64,000 nucleotides of DNA from an uncultured Bacteroidota bacterium (GCA_902776365.1 CACYPU010000001.1:1-64000), one strand, 5' to 3'. Shown: positions 50,958 through 59,441, counted from the stretch's first letter. Notes: generated by a model not told the origin, from the letters alone. Made by a program: numbers and translations.

Positions 50958-52142
50958 CTACTTAGTCGGTTTCATATCAAGTCCGATGGAGATGCGGATG
51001 GTGTTGGCCAAGGAGTTGGTGGAGACGGTGGTGGTGGGGATGAGGTAGGCGAAGTCGCCGGAGAAGTAGTTGTAGCGGATGCCGAATCCCACGGTGGCAT
51101 ATTGGCGGCCGCCTTTGGTCTCGTGCTCGTAGAAGTAGCCGGCGCGGAAGGCGAAGGTCTCGGCGTACCAGTATTCGGCACCGGCGGAAATCTGTATTTC
51201 GTGCAGCTCTTCAGCGAAGCCGCCGGGAGCGTCGTAGAACGACTGGATGGCGCCCTGGATGACGCCGATATTGTTATATTCGGTGTAGTCGTTGGCGAAG
51301 CGCGAAGGATAGGTTACGCCGTCTTTGGTGTATGGCGGTGTGGGGACGAGGAGCTTGTTGAAGTCGAGAAGCACCGAAATCTTGTTGTACTCGTCAATGC
51401 GGTTGGTGTAGCGTCCGCCGAGACGGAGGTTGGCGGGCAGGAACTCCTTGTCGTTGTCGTCGTTGGAGTAGGAGAGTTTGGCGCCGAGGTTGGAGATGAA
51501 GAGACCCAGGGCGAAGTCCTGGACTTTGTCGATAGGTTGCTGGAAGTAGAGTCCGATGTCGGCAGCCAGCGAGTTGGCGGCCTGGGTGCTGGTCCACCCA
51601 CCACCATCCTCGATGCTCATACTGTTGGTGAGGTCCGACCGCATGAAGCGCCCCGTGGCACCCAGCGAGAGGTTGTCCGAGAGCTTGAGGGCGTAGGTGA
51701 TGTCGACGGCGAATTCGTTAGGGTGCAGGGTGTTGATTTTGTCGCCCTCCATGTTGGTCATATCGATGTCGCCGAGGGTGAAATAGGTGAGGCTGGCAGC
51801 AGCGGTGCTACGGTCGTTGATGCGGTAGTAGCCACCGAGGTAGAAGAGGTTCATGTCGCCCACTTTCAGCTTACGCAGCCAGGGAGTGTAGGTGGTGTAT
51901 ACACCTGCCACATTCTCGATGAAAGCGAATTTGGCGTTGTTCCAGTGGGCCGAGTAGGCGTCGGGGGTGGAGGCTACGCCGGCGTCGCCCATGGCGGCAG
52001 AGATGGCGTCGGGGGCAATGAGAATGATGGGCATGCCGGTGGAGATGAAGTTCTTGTTCTGTCCAATCTCAGAGTAAGCGGACTGGGCGCCGAGCGTTCC
52101 GCCCATCGCCACAAGCAGTGTCAGGAAAATCAGTTTCTTCAT
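50958..52142 (-). CDS. porV: Type IX secretion outer membrane protein PorV
   Basis: 394 residues from the ATG at 52142; the base triplet before is TTG. PorV (LptO) is the outer-membrane shuttle that binds T9SS cargo after translocation and presents it to the sortase PorU. The N-terminus of the mature protein, SEIGQNKNFISTGMPIILIAPDAISAAMGDAGVAS (divided here: FISTGMPIILIAPDAI then MGDAGVAS), is characteristic. FadL-type beta barrel follows. It is cotranscribed with porU upstream and ispF downstream. Confidence 0.95.
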   Translation of the reverse strand: MKKLIFLTLLVAMGGTLGAQSAYSEIGQNKNFISTGMPIILIAPDAISAAMGDAGVASTPDAYSAHWNNAKFAFIENVAGVYTTYTPWLRKLKVGDMNLFYLGGYYRINDRSTAAASLTYFTLGDIDMTNMEGDKINTLHPNEFAVDITYALKLSDNLSLGATGRFMRSDLTNSMSIEDGGGWTSTQAANSLAADIGLYFQQPIDKVQDFALGLFISNLGAKLSYSNDDNDKEFLPANLRLGGRYTNRIDEYNKISVLLDFNKLLVPTPPYTKDGVTYPSRFANDYTEYNNIGVIQGAIQSFYDAPGGFAEELHEIQISAGAEYWYAETFAFRAGYFYEHETKGGRQYATVGFGIRYNYFSGDFAYLIPTTTVSTNSLANTIRISIGLDMKPTK

Positions 52143-52152
52143 CAATAAAGGT

Positions 52153-52200
52153 TTGAAAGTTTTAGTTTTTACTTTTTACTTTTTAGTTTTCACTTTCCCA
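52153..52200. repeat. TTTTTACTTTTTAG array between porU and porV
   Basis: 7-bp units TTTTTAC, TTTTTAC, TTTTTAG, TTTTCAC in the 83-bp gap. It lies in the porV leader, so it could affect its expression. Confidence 0.65.
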
Positions 52201-52228
52201 GTAACGCAGAATAAAATCTTTTATTGTG

Positions 52229-55200
52229 TCAACGTACAATACATTTTGTTGTCACCTGTCGCGTCTCGCCGTCCGAGCAGCTGAGCACCATGCGGGCGAG
52301 GTAGAGTCCCGGCGGCACGGAGGTGACGTCCCAATACACGGGGCCGACGAGGAAAGCGCCGGCAGAGACGGTCGGGATGTGGGTGTAGAGCAGTTGCCCT
52401 TGCGAGGTGTATATCTGCAGCTCGGCCGACAGGATGTCGACGGGCGTGTTGACGCGCAGCGAGAAGGTGGCCCGTGTGGTGGCGGGGTTGGGAGCGCAGG
52501 TGAGTTCCGAGAAGGTGAGAGTGTCGCTGCTGTGCACCACGAAGGGGACAGTGGCGGAGGTCGAGAGACCGAAGATGTTCCATGCTTTCACCGTCACGGT
52601 GTGGCGTCCCGGGGTGAGGTCCTGCAGCGTGTAGGCCACGCTGCCGCAGCGGCCGTCGGCAATGTCGGGCTGGAAGAGGTCGTTGAGGACGATGAGGCTG
52701 CCGGGATTGTCGTCAACCATGGCTGTGATGTCGTGTCCCAGCCCCGTGCCGATATTCACGCCTGCCGAGTCGGTGATGAGTGCCAGCAGGGTGGGGGAGG
52801 AACCCGTCAGGCCGCCGGCACGGAAGTTGGTGTCGCCCAAGAAAAGCCGTATCGTCGGTGGCTCCGCGTCGGCGTACGACGAGTCGCTCAATCCGCCGAG
52901 CATTAGGTGCGTGAAGCTGCCGCTGGCATGGTCGAAGGAACTCTTGGCATAATGGCTCAGCTTGGCATAGTCATAGCGGTAGGAGACATCCATCGGCACG
53001 ATGAACGAATATTCGAAGCGGCCGCCACTCACGGCGTGGCTGCCTTTGTACAGCACGTTCTTCTGCTGCCAGAAGGAGACCTCCGTGCCGGGGTTGTCGT
53101 TGGCCAAAGTGGTGGTTCGCATCTCGCGGTCGTAGACCACAGGATAGATGGTGCCGTCGAAATCGCTCACCAGCTGCCCGTCGGCATCCTGAATCTCACC
53201 GCTCACGGTGACACGGCTCAGCACCTCGGCGGTCACATCGCTGGTGTCGTCCACCGGCGTGGCGTTGATGTGTGTCACCTTCACCCGGTTCGTCGGCTGG
53301 CTCAGCCGTAGCGCGGGGTCGCCAATCAGGGCTATCGACATCGAGACATAGGTGCGGTTCTTGGCTCTCCGCAGCGCATCGCCGATGGTGTTGGCAGGGT
53401 CAAGGGCGAAGAGCACAACCTCCTTGTTGAAGCGTTCAATATGGCTGATGGGTCGCGAGGCGGCGATGACGCCGATGGCGGCGGCAGGCGCCAGCAGGCA
53501 GGCCTCGGCACCGCACTCCTCGTCAGGCAGGTCGTAGTGGCCGTAGGAGCACGTACTCGTCACAAACAGCGGCAGCCGGTCGGTATTGCTGTAGGAATCG
53601 ATGTCCGCCGGCTCGATGTATCGCTCGGTGCCTATATAGGCCGTCGAGCCGTGGCCTATGTAGTTCAGCAGCAGGCATCCGTAGTCCATGCGTTGACGCA
53701 GCGCATTGTTCAGGTCAGGGTAGTACGAGCCGATGGCCCCCGACGACTGGTGGTAGGCGTCGGCATACAGACGGTCGATGTTCAGCTGCGGCAGCGTCTG
53801 CTTGATGGCCGTGGCGATAGCCTCTGACGAGTGGGCGAAAATGCTGTCGCCGCTATGTCCGGGGTCCGCATCGTCGGCCAGCAGCGCCACATAGTTGCGC
53901 CAGTCGCCGCGACTCCCCTCGTCGAGCATGTCGCGACGGGTCATGTAACCCTCTATCTTGTCCACTATGTGGGTCGCCTCGTCGGCACTCTTGGCTGGCA
54001 GCCTCCCCACGCTCACGTCGAGGGTCTCCGAGTAGTTGCCGTGCTCCTCGGGGTCCAGATATCCCAGCATGTCGTCGCTGGCATACGAACCCCCGTCGTC
54101 GTCGAAAGAGAAAGGTGTCTCGTAGGTGACCACCGTCGGCAAGCCGTTCCCCAGGAGGTCTCGGTTGTCGTAGCTCCCCTTGCCGAAAAGCACCAGGTAG
54201 CGTGGCGGACGCGAAGGATGCTCCTCCTTCATCCAGCGCAGCAGCGCACGGATGGCCATGGGGTCCTGTTTGCCCGACGAAAACTCGTTGTACACCTGCT
54301 CGTCGGTCACCACAAGGGCCGACAGTGTGTCGAGGAGCTCGTGCAGTGTGGCCAGGCGTGAGGCATGCTCAAGGAAGGAAGGATGTGCGACAACCACCAG
54401 GTCGGCGGCAGGACTGCCGTGCAGATTCTGGTTGTCCATCGGGACGATATCTTCAGGTGTAAGGTAGGAATAGTCGTCGAAAGCCACATAGGTGCGAGCC
54501 CCTCCGGTGCTGTCGCTCCAGCTGACCACCGACGGCTGTCCACTGCCCACTAAGTCCATCTCGCGTTCGCTGCCGGCCACCGTTACCTCCCAGACCCTCG
54601 CACCCACAGTGGAGGACAGTGTCATACGGAATTCCGAATGCGGGGTTCCTGGTTCCGAAATCCGGAACAGCTGTTGGCCGCCGCCGAAAGTCAAGGACGC
54701 GTCGCCTGTCAGCTCGATAAAATCCAGATAGCCGCTACCTCCGTTGTCGCTGGGAGAGAAACTGAGCGTGAAGGTGTAGGACGCCGCCGAGGCGCTCATC
54801 GCGTCGACCACGGTGCGGTAGGGGTTGTTTGCGCTGAGGGTCTCTCCCCGGTTGTAGCCGTTGGCGGTGAGGGAGAAGCTGCCCGAGGTCGTGCCGAGGG
54901 TGGCCACCGCCCAGCGTATCTTCACGTTGCTGATGTTGCTACCCGGCAGGCGCAGGTCGAAGGAGCGCGACGGCACCGCGCTGGTGAACTTCTCGCCCAT
55001 CCACAGCTGCCCCGTCTTGTACACGTTCACCAAGTCGTTGTCCACATGCGTCACCACCGTGTGTGTAGTAATCACATTGTCCGTAGCCACCGCTGCCGCC
55101 AAGGCTATGCGCCTCGTCGTGGCGGCGGAAGCCGTCAAGTAATAGTAGTTCTCGCGGGCGTAGGCGTGGTGTGTGAAGGTCCACCGCTGCAGACCGCTGT

Positions 55201-55549
55201 CGTAGCGCCATTCTTCGGCTCCTTCGCCGTAGAAGAGCAGGTCGTCGTCGCTGTCGAAAAGGCCGTTGCCGTTGCGGTCCCTCACCTCGATGGCCAGCTG
55301 ACGCAGCCCGTCGGTGGGTGTCTCGCTGTTATAGGTAGACAGCATGCCTGCGCCCATGCCGTAGACCGCCAGGCTGTCCACGCTGGCACCCGCCAGCGCC
55401 GGGATGTCGCTCGGCGTGACGCGGTAAACGCCCGCCGTCGCCGCCGACATCTTCCACCACTGCCCCGAGGAAAACACCGACTGCCCACCGGCCACCGACC
55501 ACTGACCACTGACTACTAACAATAATATATATTTCGCAATCCTTTTCAT
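52229..55549 (-). CDS. porU: Type IX secretion system sortase PorU
   Basis: 1106 residues from the ATG at 55547-55549 (preceded by TTG). PorU is a gingipain-like cysteine protease that removes the C-terminal signal of T9SS cargo and attaches it to A-LPS. The catalytic His is in LLLNYIGHGST (about residue 633) and the Cys in FVTSTCSYGHYD (about 666). An N-terminal beta region (SVFSSGQWWKMSAATAGVYRV) and a C-terminal Ig-like and sorting-type domain (FSLRVNTPVDILSAELQIYTS) frame the protease. The signal peptide core (LLLVVSGQWSVAGGQS) is coded by a CACTGAC array. porU-porV adjacency is as in Porphyromonas gingivalis. Confidence 0.95.
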   Translation of the reverse strand: MKRIAKYILLLVVSGQWSVAGGQSVFSSGQWWKMSAATAGVYRVTPSDIPALAGASVDSLAVYGMGAGMLSTYNSETPTDGLRQLAIEVRDRNGNGLFDSDDDLLFYGEGAEEWRYDSGLQRWTFTHHAYARENYYYLTASAATTRRIALAAAVATDNVITTHTVVTHVDNDLVNVYKTGQLWMGEKFTSAVPSRSFDLRLPGSNISNVKIRWAVATLGTTSGSFSLTANGYNRGETLSANNPYRTVVDAMSASAASYTFTLSFSPSDNGGSGYLDFIELTGDASLTFGGGQQLFRISEPGTPHSEFRMTLSSTVGARVWEVTVAGSEREMDLVGSGQPSVVSWSDSTGGARTYVAFDDYSYLTPEDIVPMDNQNLHGSPAADLVVVAHPSFLEHASRLATLHELLDTLSALVVTDEQVYNEFSSGKQDPMAIRALLRWMKEEHPSRPPRYLVLFGKGSYDNRDLLGNGLPTVVTYETPFSFDDDGGSYASDDMLGYLDPEEHGNYSETLDVSVGRLPAKSADEATHIVDKIEGYMTRRDMLDEGSRGDWRNYVALLADDADPGHSGDSIFAHSSEAIATAIKQTLPQLNIDRLYADAYHQSSGAIGSYYPDLNNALRQRMDYGCLLLNYIGHGSTAYIGTERYIEPADIDSYSNTDRLPLFVTSTCSYGHYDLPDEECGAEACLLAPAAAIGVIAASRPISHIERFNKEVVLFALDPANTIGDALRRAKNRTYVSMSIALIGDPALRLSQPTNRVKVTHINATPVDDTSDVTAEVLSRVTVSGEIQDADGQLVSDFDGTIYPVVYDREMRTTTLANDNPGTEVSFWQQKNVLYKGSHAVSGGRFEYSFIVPMDVSYRYDYAKLSHYAKSSFDHASGSFTHLMLGGLSDSSYADAEPPTIRLFLGDTNFRAGGLTGSSPTLLALITDSAGVNIGTGLGHDITAMVDDNPGSLIVLNDLFQPDIADGRCGSVAYTLQDLTPGRHTVTVKAWNIFGLSTSATVPFVVHSSDTLTFSELTCAPNPATTRATFSLRVNTPVDILSAELQIYTSQGQLLYTHIPTVSAGAFLVGPVYWDVTSVPPGLYLARMVLSCSDGETRQVTTKCIVR
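55488..55522 (-). repeat. CACTGAC array in the porU signal peptide
   Basis: Plus strand GACCACTGACCACTGACTAC: 7-bp units (CCACCGA, CCACTGA, CCACTGA, CTACTAA), translated VVSGQWSVAGGQ on the minus strand. Confidence 0.8.
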
Positions 55550-55576
55550 CAATAAAAAAACTCTCAGTTCCCTGTT

Positions 55577-55614
55577 GATTATTAATTTTCAATTTTCAAT
55601 TTTCAATTTTCAAT
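55577..55614. repeat. TTTTCAA array upstream of porU
   Basis: Five perfect 7-bp units TTTTCAA in the porU 5' region, AT-rich and unlikely to be a terminator. The 455 bp between porU and the Rhs gene (55550-56007) otherwise hold the small ORF at 55750 and two divergent promoters. Confidence 0.8.
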
Positions 55615-55749
55615 TGTATACTAACCCACTACCCCATAACGCTACAATTAATTAATTATTGTGCAGCAAGGCTCTTCGTCCTTTTTACTTTCCAAACTCG
55701 TTTATATTCGTTTGAATATTCCTTTTTTTATAACGTCTAAAACAAAGTT

Positions 55750-55899
55750 TTATTGTGTTTTGGATGAAAGAAGATGAGCGTTCTGGCAGATTTGCATTTT
55801 GTAGGCATCGGAAGCACGTGTGATTTGGAGCTCCCCGTTGGGAGCGTACTGGATGGAGCTGACCGAAAAGTTAAAATTGGATTCGATTCTAATATTCAT
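55750..55899 (-). CDS. Small ORF of unknown function upstream of porU
   Basis: 49 residues, beginning MNIRIESNFNFSVSS, then IQYAPNGELQITRASDAYKM and QICQNAHLLSSKTQ. A promoter-like TATCTTTA (minus strand, 55943-55950) lies 44 bp before the ATG. The composition looks coding (balanced, no long low-complexity stretches). I do not recognise a family. It is too short to predict a function; it could be a leader peptide for porU, a small protein or a fragment. Confidence 0.4.
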   Translation of the reverse strand: MNIRIESNFNFSVSSIQYAPNGELQITRASDAYKMQICQNAHLLSSKTQ

Positions 55900-55942
55900 T
55901 GTTACAGATATTTAATATGAGGATGGTCGATTTTTTCGGATG

Positions 55943-55950
55943 TAAAGATA
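55943..55950 (-). promoter_or_regulatory. -7-like element for the small ORF/porU
   Basis: Minus-strand TATCTTTA (one mismatch to TAnnTTTG). Confidence 0.45.
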
Positions 55951-55982
55951 CATAAATATTTATGTAAATCAAATAAAATATG

Positions 55983-55990
55983 TATTTTTG
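55983..55990 (+). promoter_or_regulatory. -7 promoter element for the first orphan Rhs gene
   Basis: TATTTTTG followed by CACC, 17 bp before the ATG at 56008. A canonical promoter in front of a truncated Rhs tail. Confidence 0.6.
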
Positions 55991-56007
55991 CACCGAGAAA
56001 AAGAAAA

Positions 56008-56919
56008 ATGCAACCGTCTATAGATAGCAAACCCTCCCGTGATGCGATGAAGACTCATGGCATGAAAGGGGCTTTTTTTTGCACTTTTTCTTCAAAAAAA
56101 GCAACTGCTCAATTGTTACCAAACAATTACACTCAAAGTATTTCTGAAAAATTCACAAGGTGTTCTTTCACCGGGAAAGAACGTGACGAGGAGACCGGCT
56201 ACGGATACTTCGGCGCCAGATATATGGACCACGAGCTGATGACCAGCTGGCTTAGCGTCGACCCGATGGCTGACAAGTACCCGAGCATCTCCCCATACAA
56301 CTATTGCATGTGGAACCCAGTTAAACTTATAGATCCGGATGGAAGAGATGTTTTGCCGTGTAGTGATGAAGCTTATGAAATGATTCTGAGATCGATACCT
56401 GTAGAGGCAAGAGCATATGTGAAACGCAATTCTGATGGTTATATCGATAGGGATTTGATAAATTCATATAGTTGCGAAAGTCAAAATTTCAATGACTTAA
56501 AGGAGCTTGTTAATCTAGATTGTGTTATAGAAGTCGCTGTTTCGCAAGAATATGAATATCTCGATAAAGATAATAATCCAAAAACGAATAAATATTTTTC
56601 AACTGGAATTTACGTTTACCCTGAAGAATCGGACTGGTTTGATGTCGAAGGGACAACTCCAAACTTCCTTAGCACAGGAGAAGTAGGGTGTACAGGAGTT
56701 ACTCAGTATCCAGAGTCGTCAGCGGCTTGGCCATCTACCAATGGGAATGTCAAGGTGCACGTAAATAGTCTGCTGTCTCCGCAAGGGAGAGCCGAAATTT
56801 TTGCTCATGAATTCTTTGGTCATGCATATATCTATGCCACAACGGGAGATGTTCATGCCGCATCACATTGGCCGGCGAAAGACGAAAATAATCAAGACTA
56901 TGATGCTAACAGTCGATGA
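56008..56919 (+). CDS. Orphan Rhs C-terminal protein with metal-site-like tail (1)
   Basis: 303 residues. Residues about 1-52 are not Rhs-like. Residues about 53-112 are the Rhs-associated core, FTGKERDEETGYGYFGAR to PYNYCMWNPVKLIDPDG, which normally ends a 1000-2000-residue Rhs/YD-repeat protein. After DPDG the DNA becomes AT-rich and the protein unrelated: a polymorphic C-terminal domain (about 113-303) with AHEFFGHAYIY, a His/Glu/His cluster suggesting a metal site (it is not a strict HExxH). No YD repeats, no PAAR domain, no signal peptide. Followed 60 bp later by a small secreted protein, the candidate immunity partner. A silent or displaced toxin-tail cassette is likely. Confidence 0.75.
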   Translation: MQPSIDSKPSRDAMKTHGMKGAFFCTFSSKKATAQLLPNNYTQSISEKFTRCSFTGKERDEETGYGYFGARYMDHELMTSWLSVDPMADKYPSISPYNYCMWNPVKLIDPDGRDVLPCSDEAYEMILRSIPVEARAYVKRNSDGYIDRDLINSYSCESQNFNDLKELVNLDCVIEVAVSQEYEYLDKDNNPKTNKYFSTGIYVYPEESDWFDVEGTTPNFLSTGEVGCTGVTQYPESSAAWPSTNGNVKVHVNSLLSPQGRAEIFAHEFFGHAYIYATTGDVHAASHWPAKDENNQDYDANSR

Positions 56920-56979
56920 CACACTCGAATAATAAACGCGAAACGAGAGGTTATTAACAATAATAAATAGTTTGTAATT

Positions 56980-57471
56980 ATGATAGGTAAAGTGCCATTT
57001 CTACTTTTCTCATTATCTCCAATGATATGTTTGTGTCAGCCATCTATAACAAGAAATGAGACCCAACTTTTGTTTAGTAATTCTCCATCAATAAAATCGA
57101 TAAGATATACGATTAAGAATACTGACGAAGACACAATTTACATATGGTTACAAAAAAAAGATATGTCATCAATTGGAGAACAATCTTTTATACGGTATTT
57201 TTTTGGCAAAAAGGAGTTTTCTTTATCCATGTTGTGCTTTGATGGCAGTGTGTATTTAGATTCCCCATTTATACCAGTTATAGGTGCCAATTTTATAAAA
57301 AGGCTTTCCCCAAATGAATCATTTTATGTTTATCTATTAAATTGTGATATAGATCCATCTATGATTCATTATGAATCAATCAACAACATCAAAAAGATAG
57401 TGCCGCCCAAAAGATTGGATGAATATGGTTTTATAGATGATTATGTTATTATAGACTCTGTCATCTTTTGA
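56980..57471 (+). CDS. Candidate immunity protein of the first Rhs tail
   Basis: 163 residues. Signal-peptide-like start (MIGKVPFLLFSLSPMICLCQ) and a beta-rich mature part (IRYTIKNTDEDTIYIWLQKK, SFYVYLLNCDID). I do not recognise a family. Its position after an Rhs toxin-like tail, its small size, low GC and export signal fit an immunity protein acting in the periplasm. This is inference from context only. The gap to the toxin gene is 60 bp with no visible promoter, so the two are probably cotranscribed. Confidence 0.55.
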   Translation: MIGKVPFLLFSLSPMICLCQPSITRNETQLLFSNSPSIKSIRYTIKNTDEDTIYIWLQKKDMSSIGEQSFIRYFFGKKEFSLSMLCFDGSVYLDSPFIPVIGANFIKRLSPNESFYVYLLNCDIDPSMIHYESINNIKKIVPPKRLDEYGFIDDYVIIDSVIF

Positions 57472-57585
57472 TTAACTTAGACTCTAGTTCAATATATAAA
57501 CTTCCTGTTGTAGCAACAAAAGAAACCAGTAGCGACATGGTTAATGTCCATCTCCTAATACGTGGTACAATGTGCAAATGTCTGA

Positions 57586-58845
57586 TTGGTGAAACAAAAA
57601 GAATATAAAAACGAAGGGGCAAACCGCACGAAAACCGTGCGGTTTTACCCCTTTATTTTTATCGGCAACGATGATGAGCTCCAGAGGAAGGCTGATAAAT
57701 TGTTTAAACAAAGCCTCGACCAAGTGAACCATCGTGTGCTTGATGAGAACGACCTCGACTGCATCATGCACAATGAGTTTGCAAGGGAGGAGTTTGGCTA
57801 TTGGATTGATGACATTCCCTACCAGATGAAGGCAGACGTTAAGTTTGACCACGACCAGTTCAAGGATATGGTCAACTCAATGTTGACCGATTATCATACC
57901 GGAGAGGAGAAGGAAGTGTATTTCTACCACTCGGACCACCTCGGCAGTGCCAGCTGGATTACCGACAGCATCGGCATTCCGATTCAACACCTGCAGTACC
58001 TGCCTTACGGCGAGCCGTACATCGACCAACGCGCTGCTGGCACAACCTACCGTGAACGTTTCCGGTTCACCGGGAAAGAACGCGACGAAGAAACTGGCTA
58101 CGGCTACTTCGGAGCGAGATACATGGACCACGAGCTGATGACAATGTGGCTGAGCGTCGACCCTATGACTGATAAGTATCCTGGCATCTCACCTTACAAC
58201 TACTGCATGTGGAATCCGATTAAGTTGGTGGATCCAGACGGGAATGAAATTGATGATTATTTTTCTTTGAGTGGGAAATATCTCGGTTCCGACAATGCAG
58301 AAACACACAATGTACGAATAATAAGTGATTTTTCATGGAACTCGTTGGATAAAAATGAAAATGGTAACGTAGATCATGATTTGGCATACGCCATGTCTAA
58401 ACCATTCTCTGACGTTAGTGGATATATGTCGACAGATGCTCAATTGTCAGTATACCAACACTACAATCCTACAGAATATAGGCTTGAAAGTTACGAAGAA
58501 GATGACGGTTCATCCTATGGGATGAGAAGCCGATTTGAACGTGATAAGGATCCCGTTATTCGGATCCATCTAAAAGGCAATGCTTCGTTAATTAAAATAT
58601 GCGATTATGCAGATGAGATAATAAGTACGTTCGCCCATGAAAAAGGCCATATAGATCTCTATCTAAATGTGGGGTTTTCCGAATACGTGGAGACAAGTGT
58701 GGATATTAGAGAGCAAATTGCCATCAAAGCAGAGATGAGCAATCCTTCTTGGAATGGGACACGAGAGGTGTACAAACAGGATGCAATAAAATATGGGAGA
58801 AAATTTGGGCTTAAAATAAATGAAAAAGGAGAAATAATGCAATGA
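57586..58845 (+). CDS. Orphan Rhs C-terminal protein with HExxH tail (2)
   Basis: 419 residues as an open frame, but it starts with TTG and has no plausible ATG before about residue 60, and a terminator-type hairpin lies in its first codons. Real homology to Rhs seems to begin at IGNDDELQRKADKLFKQ (about residue 26). Then YFYHSDHLGSASWITD (a hallmark of Rhs/YD proteins, about 107), the core FTGKERDEETGYGYFGAR to WNPIKLVDPDG, and an AT-rich variable tail with FAHEKGHIDLY (about 349-359), an exact HExxH zinc-protease-like motif. Its stop overlaps the start of the next gene by 4 bp, typical for toxin-immunity pairs. I read it as the 3' end of a broken or stored Rhs gene. Confidence 0.65.
   Translation: MVKQKEYKNEGANRTKTVRFYPFIFIGNDDELQRKADKLFKQSLDQVNHRVLDENDLDCIMHNEFAREEFGYWIDDIPYQMKADVKFDHDQFKDMVNSMLTDYHTGEEKEVYFYHSDHLGSASWITDSIGIPIQHLQYLPYGEPYIDQRAAGTTYRERFRFTGKERDEETGYGYFGARYMDHELMTMWLSVDPMTDKYPGISPYNYCMWNPIKLVDPDGNEIDDYFSLSGKYLGSDNAETHNVRIISDFSWNSLDKNENGNVDHDLAYAMSKPFSDVSGYMSTDAQLSVYQHYNPTEYRLESYEEDDGSSYGMRSRFERDKDPVIRIHLKGNASLIKICDYADEIISTFAHEKGHIDLYLNVGFSEYVETSVDIREQIAIKAEMSNPSWNGTREVYKQDAIKYGRKFGLKINEKGEIMQ
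57616..57657 (+). terminator. Terminator-like hairpin at the start of Rhs tail 2
   Basis: AAACCGCACG pairs perfectly with CGTGCGGTTT (10 bp, 5-base loop), with an outer GGGG/CCCC pair, followed by TTTATTTTTAT. It can end the transcript of the first toxin-immunity unit. It is within the open frame of 57586, which argues that translation does not start there. Confidence 0.75.
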
Positions 58846-59441
58846 AAAAGATGTTTGTACTTATGTTGTTGCTGTACCATTATGCAGGTTATAGTCAGCA
58901 TTATCTGATGATAGATTCGTTAATAGTATACGATATTATTGAATCCGAACCGGATAGTATTATTGACGAACAATTTGGAGAGGGACCATTTGTTTTCGGA
59001 TACTTTACCTTATATAACCATACGAATGAACCGTTAGTCATCCGGCAGTCAAATTATTCTATGCTGTTTTGCTATGATTTTGCAGAAGAAAAACATTCAA
59101 GTTTATTCATGCATTTGAATATGGAACAAGATCAAGTAACAATAAATGCAATGGATTCCCTTAAATTCAAATGTGGTGCCAGATTAATGATAGATGTTGA
59201 ACTTCAGGAATCGCAAAGATTCATAAGTCAAAATAAAAAAATTGTCAATCATTCTGAAATATTTAAGGATATTCTTCCTACACTTTATGCAGAGTTGACC
59301 CTTCAGAATGGTGTACATATTATTTCAACAACACAGGTGTGGAAATTTAATTGTGATAATGTGGAAATGGGAAAACCATTAAAAATATACCCTGATAATA
59401 GGCATTCTTACGAAGACACTCCTATACGCTATAGAGAATGA
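58842..59441 (+). CDS. Candidate immunity protein of the second Rhs tail
   Basis: 199 residues. Signal peptide (MKKMFVLMLLLYHYAGYSQ), then a beta-rich protein with FGYFTLYNHTNEPLVIRQSN, CGARLMIDVELQES and LYAELTLQNGVHI. AT-rich. It overlaps the toxin tail stop by 4 bp (ATGA), giving tight coupling. The NHTNEPLVI strand recalls NTDEDTIYIW of the protein at 56980, so the two may share a sandwich fold; this is a visual impression. Function as immunity protein is inferred from position. Confidence 0.55.
   Translation: MKKMFVLMLLLYHYAGYSQHYLMIDSLIVYDIIESEPDSIIDEQFGEGPFVFGYFTLYNHTNEPLVIRQSNYSMLFCYDFAEEKHSSLFMHLNMEQDQVTINAMDSLKFKCGARLMIDVELQESQRFISQNKKIVNHSEIFKDILPTLYAELTLQNGVHIISTTQVWKFNCDNVEMGKPLKIYPDNRHSYEDTPIRYRE

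Noticed and set aside
56804-56830. HExxH zinc protease motif in Rhs tail 1
   Set aside because: The sequence is HEFFGH, with one residue too many; only the second tail has an exact HExxH.
56008-59441. Type VI secretion effector island
   Set aside because: No Hcp, VgrG, PAAR or Tss genes and no complete Rhs cage are present; only toxin-like tails.
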